NCBI RefSeq assembly: GCF_001676725.1
Contig: NZ_CP016172.1
Span: 1,364,001 to 1,428,000 of the forward strand
DNA: 64,000 nt
Direction: 5' to 3'
Origin: Bordetella flabilis
GTDB lineage: Bacteria; Pseudomonadota; Gammaproteobacteria; Burkholderiales; Burkholderiaceae_B
In this document: positions 1 through 9,778 of the stretch, piece by piece
Numbering within the stretch: the first letter of the stretch is position 1
Layout of the letters: each line of letters begins with the position of its first letter
Made by a program: the position numbers and the translations under genes
Notes under the pieces: generated by a model
Databases searched by the model: none
Seen by the model: the letters and a program-made list of their open reading frames with translations, nothing else
What the model was told of the DNA's origin: nothing

Positions 1-1127
1 ACCTGCACGCCCATCCCGAATTGGGTTTCGAGGAGGTGCGCACCGCCGGTATCGTGGCCGGCGCATTGCAGGCCCTGGACATCGAGGTGCATCGTGGCAT
101 CGGCAAGACAGGCGTCGTGGGGGTCATACGCGGGCGCGGAACAGACAGCGGCCGCATGATAGGTTTGCGCGCCGACATGGACGCCTTGCCCATGACGGAG
201 GACAACACCTTCGCGCACAAGTCGACCAAGTCCGGACTGATGCATGGCTGTGGCCACGATGGCCACACTGCCGTGCTGCTGGGCGCTGCGCGCTATCTTG
301 CGCAGACGCGCAACTTCGACGGCACGGCCGTGCTGATATTCCAGCCGGCCGAAGAAGGGCGGGGTGGCGCGAAGGCGATGATGGAAGATGGATTGTTCGA
401 CACCTTCCCATGCGATGCGATCTATGCCTTGCACAATTGGCCTGGCCTGCCGCCCGGCACGATAGGCATCAACCCCGGTCCCATGATGGCCGCCGCAGAT
501 CGCTTCGAGATCGTCATCAACGGCCGTGGCGGCCACGGCGCGCATCCGTACCAGACCATAGATCCGGTACTCACGGCCGGCCATTTGATCACGGCGCTCC
601 AGAGCATCGTGGCGCGCAACGTCAACCCGCTGGACTCGGCGGTCGTGTCGATCGGTTCCATGCAGGCCGGTCATCCGGGGGGCATGAGCGTCATCCCCCG
701 CGAAGCACGCCTGGTGGGCACCGTCCGCACATTTCGCAAGACCGTACAGGAGCTGGTGGAGAAGCGCATGACCGAACTGGCCACCTCGATCGCCGGTGCG
801 TTCGGCGCGACGGCGGAGGTGAAGTACGAACGCATCTACCCCGCCACACTGAACACCCCGCAACATGCCAACCTGGTGGCGGACATAGCGACGGAAATGA
901 TCGGCAAGGAAAACGTCGTTCGCGATCTGGTGCCTTCGATGGGGTCGGAGGATTTTTCATTCATGCTGCAGGCGCGTCCCGGTGCATACTTCCGCCTGGG
1001 ACAGGGCGGCGCCGAGTCCGGCTGCACGCTCCACAACAGTCATTTCGACTTCAACGATGCCGTCATTCCACTGGGGGCGGCGATGTTCTGCGCCTTGGCG
1101 GAACGCGGTATGCCGCTTTCGGAATAG
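1..1127 (+). CDS. M20 family amidohydrolase (hippurate hydrolase-like), 5' truncated
   Basis: Zinc-dependent amidohydrolase of the M20D group, which hydrolyses N-acyl amino acids such as hippurate or acyl-amino acid conjugates; the substrate cannot be told from sequence. The reading frame is open from the window edge (first codon at 3) and begins inside the family's HPELGFEE motif, so roughly 20 N-terminal residues lie outside. Metal-binding motifs are visible: [20 protein letters not shown] and QPAEEGRGG, with the late MGSEDFSFM segment. It ends 40 bp before pyrC on the same strand. A paralogue lies at 43956-45203 on the other strand with nearly identical motif spacing. An internal TTG at 21 is not the start because homology continues upstream. 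Confidence 0.9.
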   Translation, partial: LHAHPELGFEEVRTAGIVAGALQALDIEVHRGIGKTGVVGVIRGRGTDSGRMIGLRADMDALPMTEDNTFAHKSTKSGLMHGCGHDGHTAVLLGAARYLAQTRNFDGTAVLIFQPAEEGRGGAKAMMEDGLFDTFPCDAIYALHNWPGLPPGTIGINPGPMMAAADRFEIVINGRGGHGAHPYQTIDPVLTAGHLITALQSIVARNVNPLDSAVVSIGSMQAGHPGGMSVIPREARLVGTVRTFRKTVQELVEKRMTELATSIAGAFGATAEVKYERIYPATLNTPQHANLVADIATEMIGKENVVRDLVPSMGSEDFSFMLQARPGAYFRLGQGGAESGCTLHNSHFDFNDAVIPLGAAMFCALAERGMPLSE

Positions 1128-1167
1128 CCGGCCGCATACCACCGGCCATTCACCTTCAGTACATCCC

Positions 1168-2232
1168 ATGTCCACACAAACTTCCGATACCCTGGTCATC
1201 ACACGGCCTGACGATTGGCATCTGCACTTGCGTGATGGCGAGGCACTTGCCGCGGTCGCGGCCGACACGGCCCGCCAGTTTGCGCGCGCCATCGTCATGC
1301 CCAACCTGCGGCCGCCCGTCACCACGACCGAGCAGGCGCTGGCGTACCGCGGGCGCATCGAGGCCGCCTTGGCGGCGGCCGGCGTTCCGGCAGGTGCCTT
1401 CTCGCCGCTGATGACGCTTTATCTCACCGACAATACGGCCGCCGACGAGATCAAGCGGGCCCACGAGTCGGGCGGGGTCCATGCGGTTAAGCTTTACCCC
1501 GCGGGCGCCACGACGAATTCGGATGCCGGGGTCACCGATCTCCTGGGAAAATGCCGGCCGGCGCTGGACGCGCTCGAGCGTTGCGGGATGCCGCTGCTCG
1601 TGCACGGTGAGGTGACCGATCCCTACGTCGACGTCTTCGATCGCGAAGCGATGTTCATCGAGCGCGTCATGCGGCCATTGCGCAAAGCCTATCCCGCCCT
1701 GAAAGTGGTGTTCGAGCACATCACGACGAAGGACGGAGCGGAGTATGTGCGTGATGCGGAGGGCCCGGTGGCAGCGACCATCACGCCGCAGCATCTTCTC
1801 TATAACCGCAATGCGCTGTTTCAAGGCGGCATGCGGCCGCACATGTATTGCCTGCCTATCCTCAAGCGCGAAGTGCACCGCCAGGCTCTGGTCGCCGCCG
1901 CCACCAGTGGCAGCCCGCGTTTCTTCCTCGGTACGGACAGCGCGCCGCACGCGCGCGGACTGAAGGAGCACGCGTGCGGCTGCGCGGGGTGCTATACCGC
2001 GCTGCATGCGATGTCGCTGTACGCCAAGGCTTTCGAAGAGGTGGGGGCGCTGGACAAGCTGGAGGGCTTTGCCAGCCATTACGGTCCGGATTTCTACGGC
2101 CTGCCGCGCAACCGCGATACGTTGACGCTGGTACGTCAGGAATATGTGATCCCCGAGGAAATCCCCTACGGTTCGACTACCCTGGTGCCGCTGGCCGCGG
2201 GCGAGTCATTGGCGTGGCGCGTGCGCACATGA
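1168..2232 (+). CDS. pyrC: Dihydroorotase (class II PyrC)
   Basis: Cytoplasmic zinc enzyme of de novo pyrimidine synthesis that interconverts N-carbamoyl-L-aspartate and dihydroorotate. The 354-aa product matches the E. coli PyrC type in length. The metal-binding DWHLHLRDG motif is near residue 17, the lysine expected to be carboxylated is in HAVKLYPAG, and a later conserved stretch is [10 protein letters not shown]. The reading frame extends upstream to 982, but the ATG at 1168 gives the family N-terminus; the upstream part overlaps the amidohydrolase and is not homologous to anything expected. No strong Shine-Dalgarno is seen before 1168. Confidence 0.95.
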   Translation: MSTQTSDTLVITRPDDWHLHLRDGEALAAVAADTARQFARAIVMPNLRPPVTTTEQALAYRGRIEAALAAAGVPAGAFSPLMTLYLTDNTAADEIKRAHESGGVHAVKLYPAGATTNSDAGVTDLLGKCRPALDALERCGMPLLVHGEVTDPYVDVFDREAMFIERVMRPLRKAYPALKVVFEHITTKDGAEYVRDAEGPVAATITPQHLLYNRNALFQGGMRPHMYCLPILKREVHRQALVAAATSGSPRFFLGTDSAPHARGLKEHACGCAGCYTALHAMSLYAKAFEEVGALDKLEGFASHYGPDFYGLPRNRDTLTLVRQEYVIPEEIPYGSTTLVPLAAGESLAWRVRT

Positions 2233-2337
2233 CGTCCGGCATCCCGCCGCGTGGCCATAGACGCCCCGAGGGGAGCTCCAGGCCAGCGAGCCAGGCCTGC
2301 CCGCCTATCGCCAGGACCGCGCCGGGGCGTAGGCGCC

Positions 2338-4161
2338 CTAGCCGCCTTCCTGGGCACGGCGGGCTTCCATCTGCTCCCAGCGGGCGAATTTCTCCTGAAG
2401 GGCGGCCTCCAGGGACGCCAGCTCAGCGTTGATCCGGGCGACTTCGTCGGGCGCCTCACGGTACAGGCTGCCGTCAGCCAGCCGCGCCGATAATTCGGCC
2501 TGCTGCGCTTCGATCGCCGCAATGGCATCCGGCAGGCTCTCGAGTTCGCGCAATTCCCAACTGCTCAGGCGGCTGGCTTTGGCAGGCTTGCTGCGCACGG
2601 GAGTCTGTGCGGGCTTGGCCGGAGCATCGACGTCGGGCCCCGGTTCGGGCAGGGCCGCCGATGCGGCAGGTCGCTGCGCCAGCCAGTCGTCATAGCCGCC
2701 CACATAGTCGTTCCAGATCCCGGGACCGTCATTCGCGATGGTTTGCGTGACCACGTTGTTCAGGAATTCGCGGTCGTGGCTGACCAATAACACCGTCCCG
2801 GAATACTCCTGGAGCAGCGATTCCAGCAATTCCAGGGTTTCGATATCCAGGTCGTTGGTGGGCTCATCCAGCACCAACACGTTGGCAGGACGCGCGAACA
2901 GGCGGGCAAGCAGCAGGCGGGCACGCTCGCCACCCGAAAGGCTGCTGACCGGGGAATTGGCCCTGGCGGGCGAGAACAGGAAGTCTCCCAGGTAGCTCAT
3001 GACGTGTTTGCGAGTGCCGCCGATCTCCACCCATTCGCTGCCCGGGCTGATCACATCCGCCAGCGTGTCGGTGTCATTGAGCTGGGCGCGCATCTGGTCG
3101 AAGTAGGCCACGGCGACGTTCGTCCCCATGCGCACCGTGCCGGTGTCGGGTTCGAGCCGGCCCAGGATCAGGCTCAGCAGCGTGGTCTTGCCGGCGCCGT
3201 TGGGCCCGATGATCCCGATGCGATCGCCGCGCAGCAGCGTGGTGGAGTAATCGCGTACCACCACGCGTTCGCCAAAAGACTTGCTCACATGGTCGAGCTC
3301 CGCAACCAGCTTGCCGGAACGCTGCCCTTCCGCGATCGCCAGGTTGACATTGCCTTGCCGCTCGCGCCGTGCCGCGCGTTCCCGACGCAACTGTTCGAGG
3401 CGCCGCACGCGGCCCTCGTTGCGGGTGCGGCGCGCTTCCACGCCCTTGCGGATCCACACCTCTTCCTGCGCCAGCAGCTTGTCGAAGCGCGCCTGGTCCA
3501 GCCGCTCGGATTCCAGCCATTGGGCCTTGCGTTCCTGCCATTGCGAAAAATTGCCGGGGAAGCTCAGCAGCCGGCCGCGGTCCAGTTCGACGATGCGGGT
3601 GGCAATGTTGTCCAGGAAGCGCCGGTCGTGGGTGATGATTACCGCGCTACCCTTCCAGTCGGCCAGCAGCTTTTCCAGCCACGCGATGCCTTCGAAGTCC
3701 AGATGGTTGGTCGGTTCGTCCAGCAGGAGCAGGTCCGGCTGGTCCGCCAGCGCGCGAGCCAGCGCGACACGCTTGCGGGTGCCGCCGGACAGGCCGGCGA
3801 CGCGCGCATCCGTGGGCAGGCGCAAGCGCTCCAGCAGGGACCGGACTCGTGCGGGCCGCTGCCAGTCTTCCGCGCCGTCATCCGGGCCGCATACCGCGTC
3901 GAAGACCGTCATGTCTTCGTCCAGCACCGGTTCCTGCTCCACCGTCGCAACCTTGAGTCCAGCGGCGCGGGAGATGTCCCCGTCGTCCGGTTCGCTGCGG
4001 CCGTCCAGCAGCCGCAGCATGGACGATTTGCCGGCTCCATTGCGTCCGATCAGGCCGATGCGCTCGCCGCCCTGGATGGAGAAGTCGGCGCCATCCAGCA
4101 AGGGATGATGTCCATAGGCAAGTTGAACGCGGGTGAAGGTAATGAGGGTGGCAGGGGCCAT
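2338..4161 (-). CDS. uup: ABC-F ATPase, Uup-like
   Basis: Soluble tandem ATP-binding cassette protein with no membrane segments, 607 aa. The two nucleotide-binding domains carry Walker A GRNGAGKSS and GPNGAGKTT, signature motifs LSGGTRKRV and LSGGERARL, and Walker B LLLLDEPTNHLD and VLVLDEPTNDLD. The charged C-terminal tail (ELRELESLPDAIAAIEAQQ region) looks like the coiled-coil arm typical of Uup, which separates it from EttA and YheS. Uup-type proteins act on the ribosome or branched DNA; that role is family knowledge. Start chosen at the ATG giving MAPATLITF; an upstream in-frame extension to 4635 overlaps the neighbouring peroxidase gene and is rejected. Confidence 0.92.
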   Translation of the reverse strand: MAPATLITFTRVQLAYGHHPLLDGADFSIQGGERIGLIGRNGAGKSSMLRLLDGRSEPDDGDISRAAGLKVATVEQEPVLDEDMTVFDAVCGPDDGAEDWQRPARVRSLLERLRLPTDARVAGLSGGTRKRVALARALADQPDLLLLDEPTNHLDFEGIAWLEKLLADWKGSAVIITHDRRFLDNIATRIVELDRGRLLSFPGNFSQWQERKAQWLESERLDQARFDKLLAQEEVWIRKGVEARRTRNEGRVRRLEQLRRERAARRERQGNVNLAIAEGQRSGKLVAELDHVSKSFGERVVVRDYSTTLLRGDRIGIIGPNGAGKTTLLSLILGRLEPDTGTVRMGTNVAVAYFDQMRAQLNDTDTLADVISPGSEWVEIGGTRKHVMSYLGDFLFSPARANSPVSSLSGGERARLLLARLFARPANVLVLDEPTNDLDIETLELLESLLQEYSGTVLLVSHDREFLNNVVTQTIANDGPGIWNDYVGGYDDWLAQRPAASAALPEPGPDVDAPAKPAQTPVRSKPAKASRLSSWELRELESLPDAIAAIEAQQAELSARLADGSLYREAPDEVARINAELASLEAALQEKFARWEQMEARRAQEGG

Positions 4162-4247
4162 GAGGCGACGGTGCGGATCCGGGGAAAACGGTATTGTCGC
4201 AGGAAGCCCCGCCGGCTGCCGTCGCGGCCGGCATATGAGGCCCTTGC

Positions 4248-5576
4248 TCAGCGCTGGGCGTGCGCCGGCGCCGACGATGGATCGAAGTAGCCGTCGGTCA
4301 GCGTGCCAAGGAACGCCACGATATCGTCGATTTCCCGCGGGGACAGGGGCGGGACGCCGCCGGGCTTGCCGCCGAAGGGGGGATCCATATTGATGTTGCC
4401 GCGATACTGCGCGGGCACATCGTCGAATGATTCGACGCCGCCATCCTTGCCGCGCGGATACCAGCGCTCCGGCTCGACATCGCGCGTGGCGTAGAAATCG
4501 ACGACCTGGCGCAGTGTGTGGAATACCCCGTTGTGGAAGAACGTTTGGCGCGTGGCGACGTTGCGCAGCGTGGGCGAACGGAACAGGCCGCAGTCTTCGG
4601 CATGTCCGGACAGGTCCTTGCGATAGGGGCCGCACAGCCCCAGGTCGAAATACTGCGGATCCGCGTTGGCGGGGATATCGGGGTTGCGTGGAACACCCAG
4701 CCCAATCAGCCCGTAGTCATTGAAGACGGGCAGGGTGCCTGGAACGCCGAAGCGGTGGCAGCTTGCGCAATTGCCCTTGTCCTCCGCCGAAAACAAGCGC
4801 AGGCCACGCGCTTCCTGCTCGCTGAAGCGCGCCCGTCCCTGCATGACTGCGTCGAACTTGCTGCTATAGGGAAAGAACAGCGCCGGCGTGTCCTGGTAGT
4901 AGGCCAGCGCCTGTACGATGGCGTCGAAGGCACGATCGACGTCGTCGAAGACCTGGCCGCCATACAGGCGCCGTACCGTGTCGGCATAAGGCGCCGCCCG
5001 CACACGTGCGACGACTGCTGCCGCATCGGCATTGCCCATCTCGCGGGGATCCAGCAGCGGAATGCGCGCCTGCGCGTCCGCGCGATTGACCCGGCCATCC
5101 CACGTCAGTCCGCCGGTGGGGCCGTTGTCGGTGCTGTTGTCGCCTTCTTCCTCGCTATCGACAAAGTGCTCGTCGAACGGCGGGACATCCTGCAGATACA
5201 TCAGGGACGGCACCGCGCGCACGCCGGCTTGCGTCATGTTCGCGCCGCCCGGTTGCACAGCCAGGTCGTTCGGCGGACCGAAGTGGTGGGCCGGGCTATG
5301 GCAACTTGCGCAGGCCTGACGGCCGGAGGCCGACAGGCGCGGGTCCATGAACAATGTCTGGCCGAGGGCGGCGAGCTCGGCCGCACGGCGGCGGGCATGG
5401 TCGCGGTCGTAGGAAGCCGGTGGCGCCGGGGCGTCTGCGGCGCCAGCCGGTCCGCTTGCCTGGCCGTTCTGAAGCGCCGGCACGGCGATGAGCAGGAACA
5501 ACACCACCACGGCCGGCAGGCACCGGCGCGAAAGGCGAATACGGCTTGCATCGGCGGCGGGATCGGGAGGCGACAT
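4248..5576 (-). CDS. Di-haem cytochrome c peroxidase (CcpA/MauG family)
   Basis: Periplasmic c-type di-haem protein that reduces hydrogen peroxide or, in MauG-like members, does other oxidations. Two haem-attachment motifs are visible, ACASCH in the N-terminal half and NCASCH in the C-terminal half, with FMDPRLSASG and RSPTLRNVA as family landmarks. A hydrophobic segment (LPAVVVLFLLIAVPAL) close to the N-terminus is a signal peptide or anchor. The start at 5576 (MSPPDP) puts this segment about 20 residues in; an alternative ATG at 5621 adds 15 residues. Neither has a convincing ribosome site. It is read divergently from the phosphoesterase gene at 5837, with a 260-bp gap. Confidence 0.88.
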   Translation of the reverse strand: MSPPDPAADASRIRLSRRCLPAVVVLFLLIAVPALQNGQASGPAGAADAPAPPASYDRDHARRRAAELAALGQTLFMDPRLSASGRQACASCHSPAHHFGPPNDLAVQPGGANMTQAGVRAVPSLMYLQDVPPFDEHFVDSEEEGDNSTDNGPTGGLTWDGRVNRADAQARIPLLDPREMGNADAAAVVARVRAAPYADTVRRLYGGQVFDDVDRAFDAIVQALAYYQDTPALFFPYSSKFDAVMQGRARFSEQEARGLRLFSAEDKGNCASCHRFGVPGTLPVFNDYGLIGLGVPRNPDIPANADPQYFDLGLCGPYRKDLSGHAEDCGLFRSPTLRNVATRQTFFHNGVFHTLRQVVDFYATRDVEPERWYPRGKDGGVESFDDVPAQYRGNINMDPPFGGKPGGVPPLSPREIDDIVAFLGTLTDGYFDPSSAPAHAQR

Positions 5577-5836
5577 GGCGGGGGCGCTGCGACGGAATGG
5601 CGGCGAGCGTAGCGTCCGCATGTGTCAGCACCGGGACGCGGCGCTGACGGCGGGCTGAATAAAGCGTGCCTATATATAGACGAACTAGATATAGAGGATT
5701 GCGGAGTTCAGGTCGGTTTCAGCGAAGCTTCACGAAGTTCACATGCTTGTCCCCGACCATGGCGGCAGAGTCATTGCGGCGCGTGCTTGCGCGTCGGCAG
5801 CGTCCGTCCACAACCCACAAAAGGAAACCGCCGGTT

Positions 5837-7540
5837 ATGAAGCACCCCAATCGATCGACGCGCGGCTTGCGCGCACTGCTCGCGCTGGCGATGCTGGCCG
5901 GATTGGCCGCATGCGGCGGCGATGGCACGCGGGAATCCGCGCCCGTGCACGCGGCGGCCGTCGATCGCGCCGTCGCGAACATTCAGACGGTCGTCGTGAT
6001 CTACGCCGAGAACCGCAGCTTCGACAACCTGTACAGTGATTTCCCCGGCCAGGACGACCCCTTGGACAAGGCGTCGTTCGCGCCGCAGGTGGACCGTGAT
6101 GGCAAGACCGTATTGGCAGCGCTGCCGCCCGTATGGAGCGGCCTGACGGTGGCGCGCGCGCAGTTCGCTCCCAACGTGCCCGTCATCACGCGCTCCATGA
6201 CCGAAGGGATGCCCAATGCACCTTTCTCGATCAACCAGACCTACCCCGGCGTCGACCTGAAGGCCGTCAACGCCGACCTGTGGCACAACTTCTACCAGAA
6301 CCAGATGCAGATCAATGGCGGCCGCAACGATATGTTCGCCGCCTGGGCGGACAACGCGGGCGGCCTGGTCATGGGCCGCTTCACCGGAAACGCCAAGGTG
6401 CTGCCTTTGTGGCAGGTGGCCAGGCGGTACACCATGGCCGACCATTTCTTCATGGGCGCCTTCGGAGGCTCATTCCTGAACCACCAGTATCTGGTGGCCG
6501 CCGCGGCGCCGCGCGTCGCGATCACGGACATCAACAAGGCCAAGGTCGCGGTGCTCGCGGATGGCCCCCTCGGCTCTCATCTGGCGGTGAACCCGTCCGC
6601 GCCCGGCGCGCAGTCCGCCCTCCAGGGGCCGGCGACCGCCATTTTCGTCTCCAATGGCGCCACGCTCACGCCTGACGGGTTTGCGGTGAATACCATGCAG
6701 CCGCCTTACCAGCCCAGCGCCAACAAACCGCGGCCCAATGCCCAGGGCGTGGTCGCCGGACTGCTGGCCGATCCCGCCAACCCGACCACCGTGCCGCCGC
6801 AGACGCAGGCCACGATAGGGGACTACCTGAGCGCCAAGGGCGTGCAATGGGCCTGGTACGCCGGCGGTTGGGGGTTTCAGTCGGCGCGCGCCACCAATGC
6901 CGTCGGCTGGGCCGGCTCGGACTACGGGAATATCGGGATGCAGGACGCCGGCACGCCTTATGTGAACTTCCAGTTTCATCACCAGCCCTTCAACTATTAC
7001 AAGCGCTACGATCCCACGACGCCGCAGGGGCAGGCCGAACGCGCGGCGCATCTGCGGGATGCCGGCCTGAATGGCGAAAAGTTCGTGCAGGACGTTCGCG
7101 CCGGCACGCTGCCGCCTGTGTCCTTCTACAAGCCGGTGGGCAATCTCAACGAGCACAACGGCTATGCCGACGTCCTGCGCGGCGACCAGCACATTGCCGA
7201 AGTCATGGCAGAACTGGAGAAAAGCCCGCAATGGCCGCACATGCTGGTGATCATCACCTATGACGAGAATGGCGGGATATGGGATCACGTGGCGCCTCCC
7301 AAAGGCGATCGCTTCGGTCCGGGGTCGCGCGTGCCGGCCATACTCGCCGGGCCGACGGTCCGCCGGCACTACGTGGACCATACCGTGATGGACACCACGT
7401 CGATACTGCGCTTCATCACGCGCCGCTGGGACCTGCCCGAGCTGCCCGGCCTGGCGACGCGGCGCCAGGCGCTCAAGGCCAATGCCGGCGTGGAGCAGGG
7501 CGACTTGAGTGAGGCGCTGGATCCGGCCGCGGCATCCTGA
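5837..7540 (+). CDS. Lipoprotein phosphoesterase (phospholipase C / AcpA acid phosphatase family)
   Basis: Member of the phosphoesterase family (PF04185) that includes bacterial phospholipases C and AcpA acid phosphatase; the substrate is unknown. The 567-aa product begins with a lipoprotein signal (MKHPNRSTRG, hydrophobic stretch, lipobox LAACGG), so it should be anchored to a membrane facing the periplasm or surface. The metal/nucleophile motif VVVIYAENRSFDN and the later ITYDENGGIWDHV stretch are characteristic. Start chosen at ATG 5837, preceded by AAAGGAAA; the longer upstream reading frame lacks the signal peptide at its N-terminus. Confidence 0.88.
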   Translation: MKHPNRSTRGLRALLALAMLAGLAACGGDGTRESAPVHAAAVDRAVANIQTVVVIYAENRSFDNLYSDFPGQDDPLDKASFAPQVDRDGKTVLAALPPVWSGLTVARAQFAPNVPVITRSMTEGMPNAPFSINQTYPGVDLKAVNADLWHNFYQNQMQINGGRNDMFAAWADNAGGLVMGRFTGNAKVLPLWQVARRYTMADHFFMGAFGGSFLNHQYLVAAAAPRVAITDINKAKVAVLADGPLGSHLAVNPSAPGAQSALQGPATAIFVSNGATLTPDGFAVNTMQPPYQPSANKPRPNAQGVVAGLLADPANPTTVPPQTQATIGDYLSAKGVQWAWYAGGWGFQSARATNAVGWAGSDYGNIGMQDAGTPYVNFQFHHQPFNYYKRYDPTTPQGQAERAAHLRDAGLNGEKFVQDVRAGTLPPVSFYKPVGNLNEHNGYADVLRGDQHIAEVMAELEKSPQWPHMLVIITYDENGGIWDHVAPPKGDRFGPGSRVPAILAGPTVRRHYVDHTVMDTTSILRFITRRWDLPELPGLATRRQALKANAGVEQGDLSEALDPAAAS

Positions 7541-7596
7541 GGCGGCCCGCCGGTCCGCGCGAGGCAATCCCGCAGGAGGGCCGGAGGCGGGTAGGC

Positions 7597-7602
7597 TAAA
7601 AT
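7597..7602 (+). promoter_or_regulatory. Possible -10 box of the rnpB promoter
   Basis: TAAAAT (5 of 6 to TATAAT) lies 8 bp before the first paired base of the RNase P RNA at 7611, which is the right distance for a transcription start. No good -35 hexamer is present at 17 bp; the corresponding bases are purine-rich. Confidence 0.4.
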
Positions 7603-7610
7603 GGCGGCCG

Positions 7611-8020
7611 CAAGACGGATCGGGCAATCGCGGTGCGCTTGCGCATCGAGGAAGGTCCGGACTCCACAGGGCGCGGTAGCGGCTAACGGCCGTCCGGGCG
7701 TACGGCAGGGTTTCCTGTCGTGCGGCCGAGGAACAGGGCCACAGAGACGAGTCTGCGGAGCGGGCGCGGGCAACCGCGCACAGGCACGGCGACTTCCGTG
7801 CCGCGCGTCCCACACGGGACGCGGCGTCGCAGGGTGAAACGCGGCAACCTCTACCGGGAGCAACATCAAATAGGCATGCGCAGGGTCTTCGGACCCGGAA
7901 GGGCGGCTCGCCCGAGCATGCGGGTAGATGGCTAGATCCGGCCAGTAATGGCCGGGCCAGAGGAATGATTGCCCGCCGGGGCGACCCGGCGTACAGAATC
8001 CGGCCTATAGATCCGTCTTG
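7611..8020 (+). ncRNA. rnpB: RNase P RNA, bacterial type A
   Basis: Catalytic RNA that removes the 5' leader from tRNA precursors. An 11-bp P1 helix can be drawn between 7611-7621 (CAAGACGGATC) and 8010-8020 (GATCCGTCTTG). Conserved blocks are in order: GAGGAAGGTCCGGACTCCA at 7648, AGGGTGAAACG at 7831, AGGAATGATTGCC at 7961 and ACAGAATCCGGCCTATAG at 7993. Small reading frames across it (for example 7601-7837) are not genes. Length about 410 nt, at the upper end for type A. It sits between the phosphoesterase and mraZ. Confidence 0.95.
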
Positions 8021-8103
8021 CCCTCTCAATGCCGCGAGATTCCGTTACGCCTGAATCTCCATATTCGGCCACTCTCAGGTAGGACCTTTAGATCATTTTG
8101 CAA

Positions 8104-8128
8104 CCCCCTGATTTCTCAGGGGGTTTTT
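8104..8128 (+). terminator. Rho-independent terminator
   Basis: Perfect 8-bp stem CCCCCTGA / TCAGGGGG with a TTTC loop, followed by TTTTTCTTT. It lies 84 nt after the RNase P RNA and before the mraZ promoter, so it should end rnpB transcription and insulate the dcw cluster. Confidence 0.9.
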
Positions 8129-8192
8129 CTTTATGGATTTTGCGAGTGACGTCTAAGTCCTTGTTGTGATTGAAAAAAATGTGTCCGGTTGC

Positions 8193-8221
8193 TTGACCGC
8201 GCCTTTCCCATCCCGTAGAGT
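8193..8221 (+). promoter_or_regulatory. Predicted promoter of the mraZ/dcw operon
   Basis: TTGACC (8193-8198) and TAGAGT (8216-8221) are separated by 17 bp and resemble sigma-70 -35 and -10 boxes. The start of transcription would fall near 8228, inside the MraZ-box array. This is the only plausible promoter between the rnpB terminator and mraZ. Confidence 0.6.
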
Positions 8222-8264
8222 GGGAAAAAGTAGGTTTTTGTGCAATTAAGTGGGAGGGATGGGT
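8220..8264 (+). promoter_or_regulatory. MraZ-box array (operator)
   Basis: GTGGG, GTAGG, GTGCA and GTGGG begin at 8220, 8230, 8240 and 8250, an exact 10-bp period with 5-nt spacers AAAAA, TTTTT and ATTAA. MraZ is known to bind TGGGN repeats with 5-nt spacers in its own promoter. The array runs from the -10 box through the Shine-Dalgarno (GGGAGGG, 8252-8258); a further TGGGT at 8260 overlaps the GTG start. Confidence 0.75.
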
Positions 8265-8691
8265 GTTCCAGGGAAGTAGCGCGCTCACGCTGGATGCTAA
8301 GGGTCGGATCTCCATTCCGACCCGGCATCGTGACGCCCTGGTCGCCCAGGCGGAAGGTCGGCTCACGCTGACCCGCCATCCCGATGGCTGTCTGCTGCTC
8401 TATCCGCGCCAGGAGTGGGAAAAGAAGCGCGAAGTCATCGCCGCGCTTCCCATGTCCGCCCGCGCCTTGCAGCGTTTGCTGCTGGGTAATGCCCAGGATG
8501 TGGAGCTGGACGGCTCGGGACGCATCCTTATCGCCCCCGAACTGCGCAATGCCGCTGGAATGACGCGCGAAGTGATGCTGCTTGGCATGGGCGCCCACTT
8601 CGAGCTATGGGATGCGGCTTCCCTGGCCCGCCGCGAGGCGGAAGATCTGGCCCAGGGGATGCCGGAAGTGCTGAATCAGTTTTCGTTCTGA
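8263..8691 (+). CDS. mraZ: Transcriptional regulator MraZ
   Basis: First gene of the dcw cluster. MraZ is a DNA-binding protein of the AbrB-like SpoVT fold that represses its own operon by binding TGGGN repeats as a ring-shaped oligomer. The 142-aa product has the two repeated half-domains: [18 protein letters not shown] at the N-terminus and [14 protein letters not shown] near residue 90. The start is GTG at 8263, because the family N-terminus MFQGSS begins there and GGGAGGG lies 4-5 nt upstream; the ATG at 8259 is out of frame. The operator it should bind directly precedes it. Confidence 0.95.
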   Translation: MFQGSSALTLDAKGRISIPTRHRDALVAQAEGRLTLTRHPDGCLLLYPRQEWEKKREVIAALPMSARALQRLLLGNAQDVELDGSGRILIAPELRNAAGMTREVMLLGMGAHFELWDAASLARREAEDLAQGMPEVLNQFSF

Positions 8692-8698
8692 AGCCGAC

Positions 8699-9778
8699 AT
8701 GGACCTAGAACATCGGCCCGTGCTGCTGGCGCCGACGGTGGATGCGTTGTTGCTGCCGCATTTCGGCAGCCGCAGGGCCGCCGGCCGCGGCGGGGACGAT
8801 GCGGCGGACGCGGAACGGCGCCGTCACGGCGTGTTCGTCGACGGTACCTTCGGCCGGGGCGGGCATTCGCGGCTGCTCTTGTCCCGGTTGGGCCCTGACG
8901 CGCGGCTGGTGGTGTTCGACAAGGATCCGAGCGCGATCGCGGTGGCGCGGCAACTGGCGGATTCGGATGGCCGGGTTTCGGTGGTTCACGATGGCTTCGC
9001 TTCCATGGCGGATGCGCTGGGCAGGCTGGGCGTGGGCAAGGTGGATGGCGTCATGCTCGACCTTGGGGTGTCGTCGCCGCAGATCGACGATGCCGGGCGT
9101 GGGTTCTCTTTCATGCGCGAGGGCCCGCTGGACATGCGCATGGATACGACCCGCGGCCTCACGGCTGCGGAATGGCTGGCCGAGGCCAGTGTGGAAGAGA
9201 TGCGGGAGGTCATTGCGGAATATGGCGAAGAACGGTTTGCTTTTCAGATTGCAAAAACGATTGCAGCTCGCCGCGCAACAGGGCCGCTGCGCACCACGCT
9301 CGAACTCGCCGAGCTCGTCGCAGGCGCCGTCCGCACGCGCGAAAAGGGGCAGCATCCGGCCACGCGCACCTTTCAGGCTCTACGGATTTACCTCAATCGG
9401 GAACTCGAAGAACTCGCACGCGCCCTCGCGTCAGCTTTAGAACTGCTCGCGCCGATGGGGAGGTTGGCGGTGATCAGCTTTCATTCGCTTGAAGACCGTA
9501 TGGTCAAGCAGTTCATCGCCGCGGCCGCCCGACCGGCGGCCGCGCATGCGCGCCTGCCGCTGCGTGAAAGCGAGATGCCGCAGCCGGTGCTCCGCAGTCT
9601 GGGCCGTATCGTCGCGGAGCCCGGCGAGGTCGCCGGCAACGCCCGCGCCCGTTCCGCGCTGCTGCGCGTGGCCGAACGTACCGACGTGCCGCTGCCGGCC
9701 GCAGGCGCGGCGGCTTTCGTCGGCGCGGATCCGCTGTCGGCGGCACGCAGCCGCCGCGCCGCCAAGGGGAAGCGCTGA
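8699..9778 (+). CDS. rsmH: 16S rRNA (cytosine-1402-N4) methyltransferase RsmH
   Basis: S-adenosylmethionine-dependent methyltransferase (MraW) that modifies C1402 of 16S rRNA in the ribosomal P site. The 359-aa product shows [14 protein letters not shown] at the N-terminus, the SAM-binding [12 protein letters not shown] motif, [12 protein letters not shown], and [13 protein letters not shown] near the C-terminal end. A segment near residue 25-40 ([18 protein letters not shown]) is an insertion before motif I compared with the E. coli protein (about 313 aa). It starts 7 bp after mraZ and its stop overlaps the ftsL start by one base. Confidence 0.95.
   Translation: MDLEHRPVLLAPTVDALLLPHFGSRRAAGRGGDDAADAERRRHGVFVDGTFGRGGHSRLLLSRLGPDARLVVFDKDPSAIAVARQLADSDGRVSVVHDGFASMADALGRLGVGKVDGVMLDLGVSSPQIDDAGRGFSFMREGPLDMRMDTTRGLTAAEWLAEASVEEMREVIAEYGEERFAFQIAKTIAARRATGPLRTTLELAELVAGAVRTREKGQHPATRTFQALRIYLNRELEELARALASALELLAPMGRLAVISFHSLEDRMVKQFIAAAARPAAAHARLPLRESEMPQPVLRSLGRIVAEPGEVAGNARARSALLRVAERTDVPLPAAGAAAFVGADPLSAARSRRAAKGKR

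Noticed and set aside
7601..7837. Small plus-strand frame across the RNase P RNA
   Set aside because: The region folds into conserved RNase P RNA with a paired 5'/3' end; the frame has no ribosome site.
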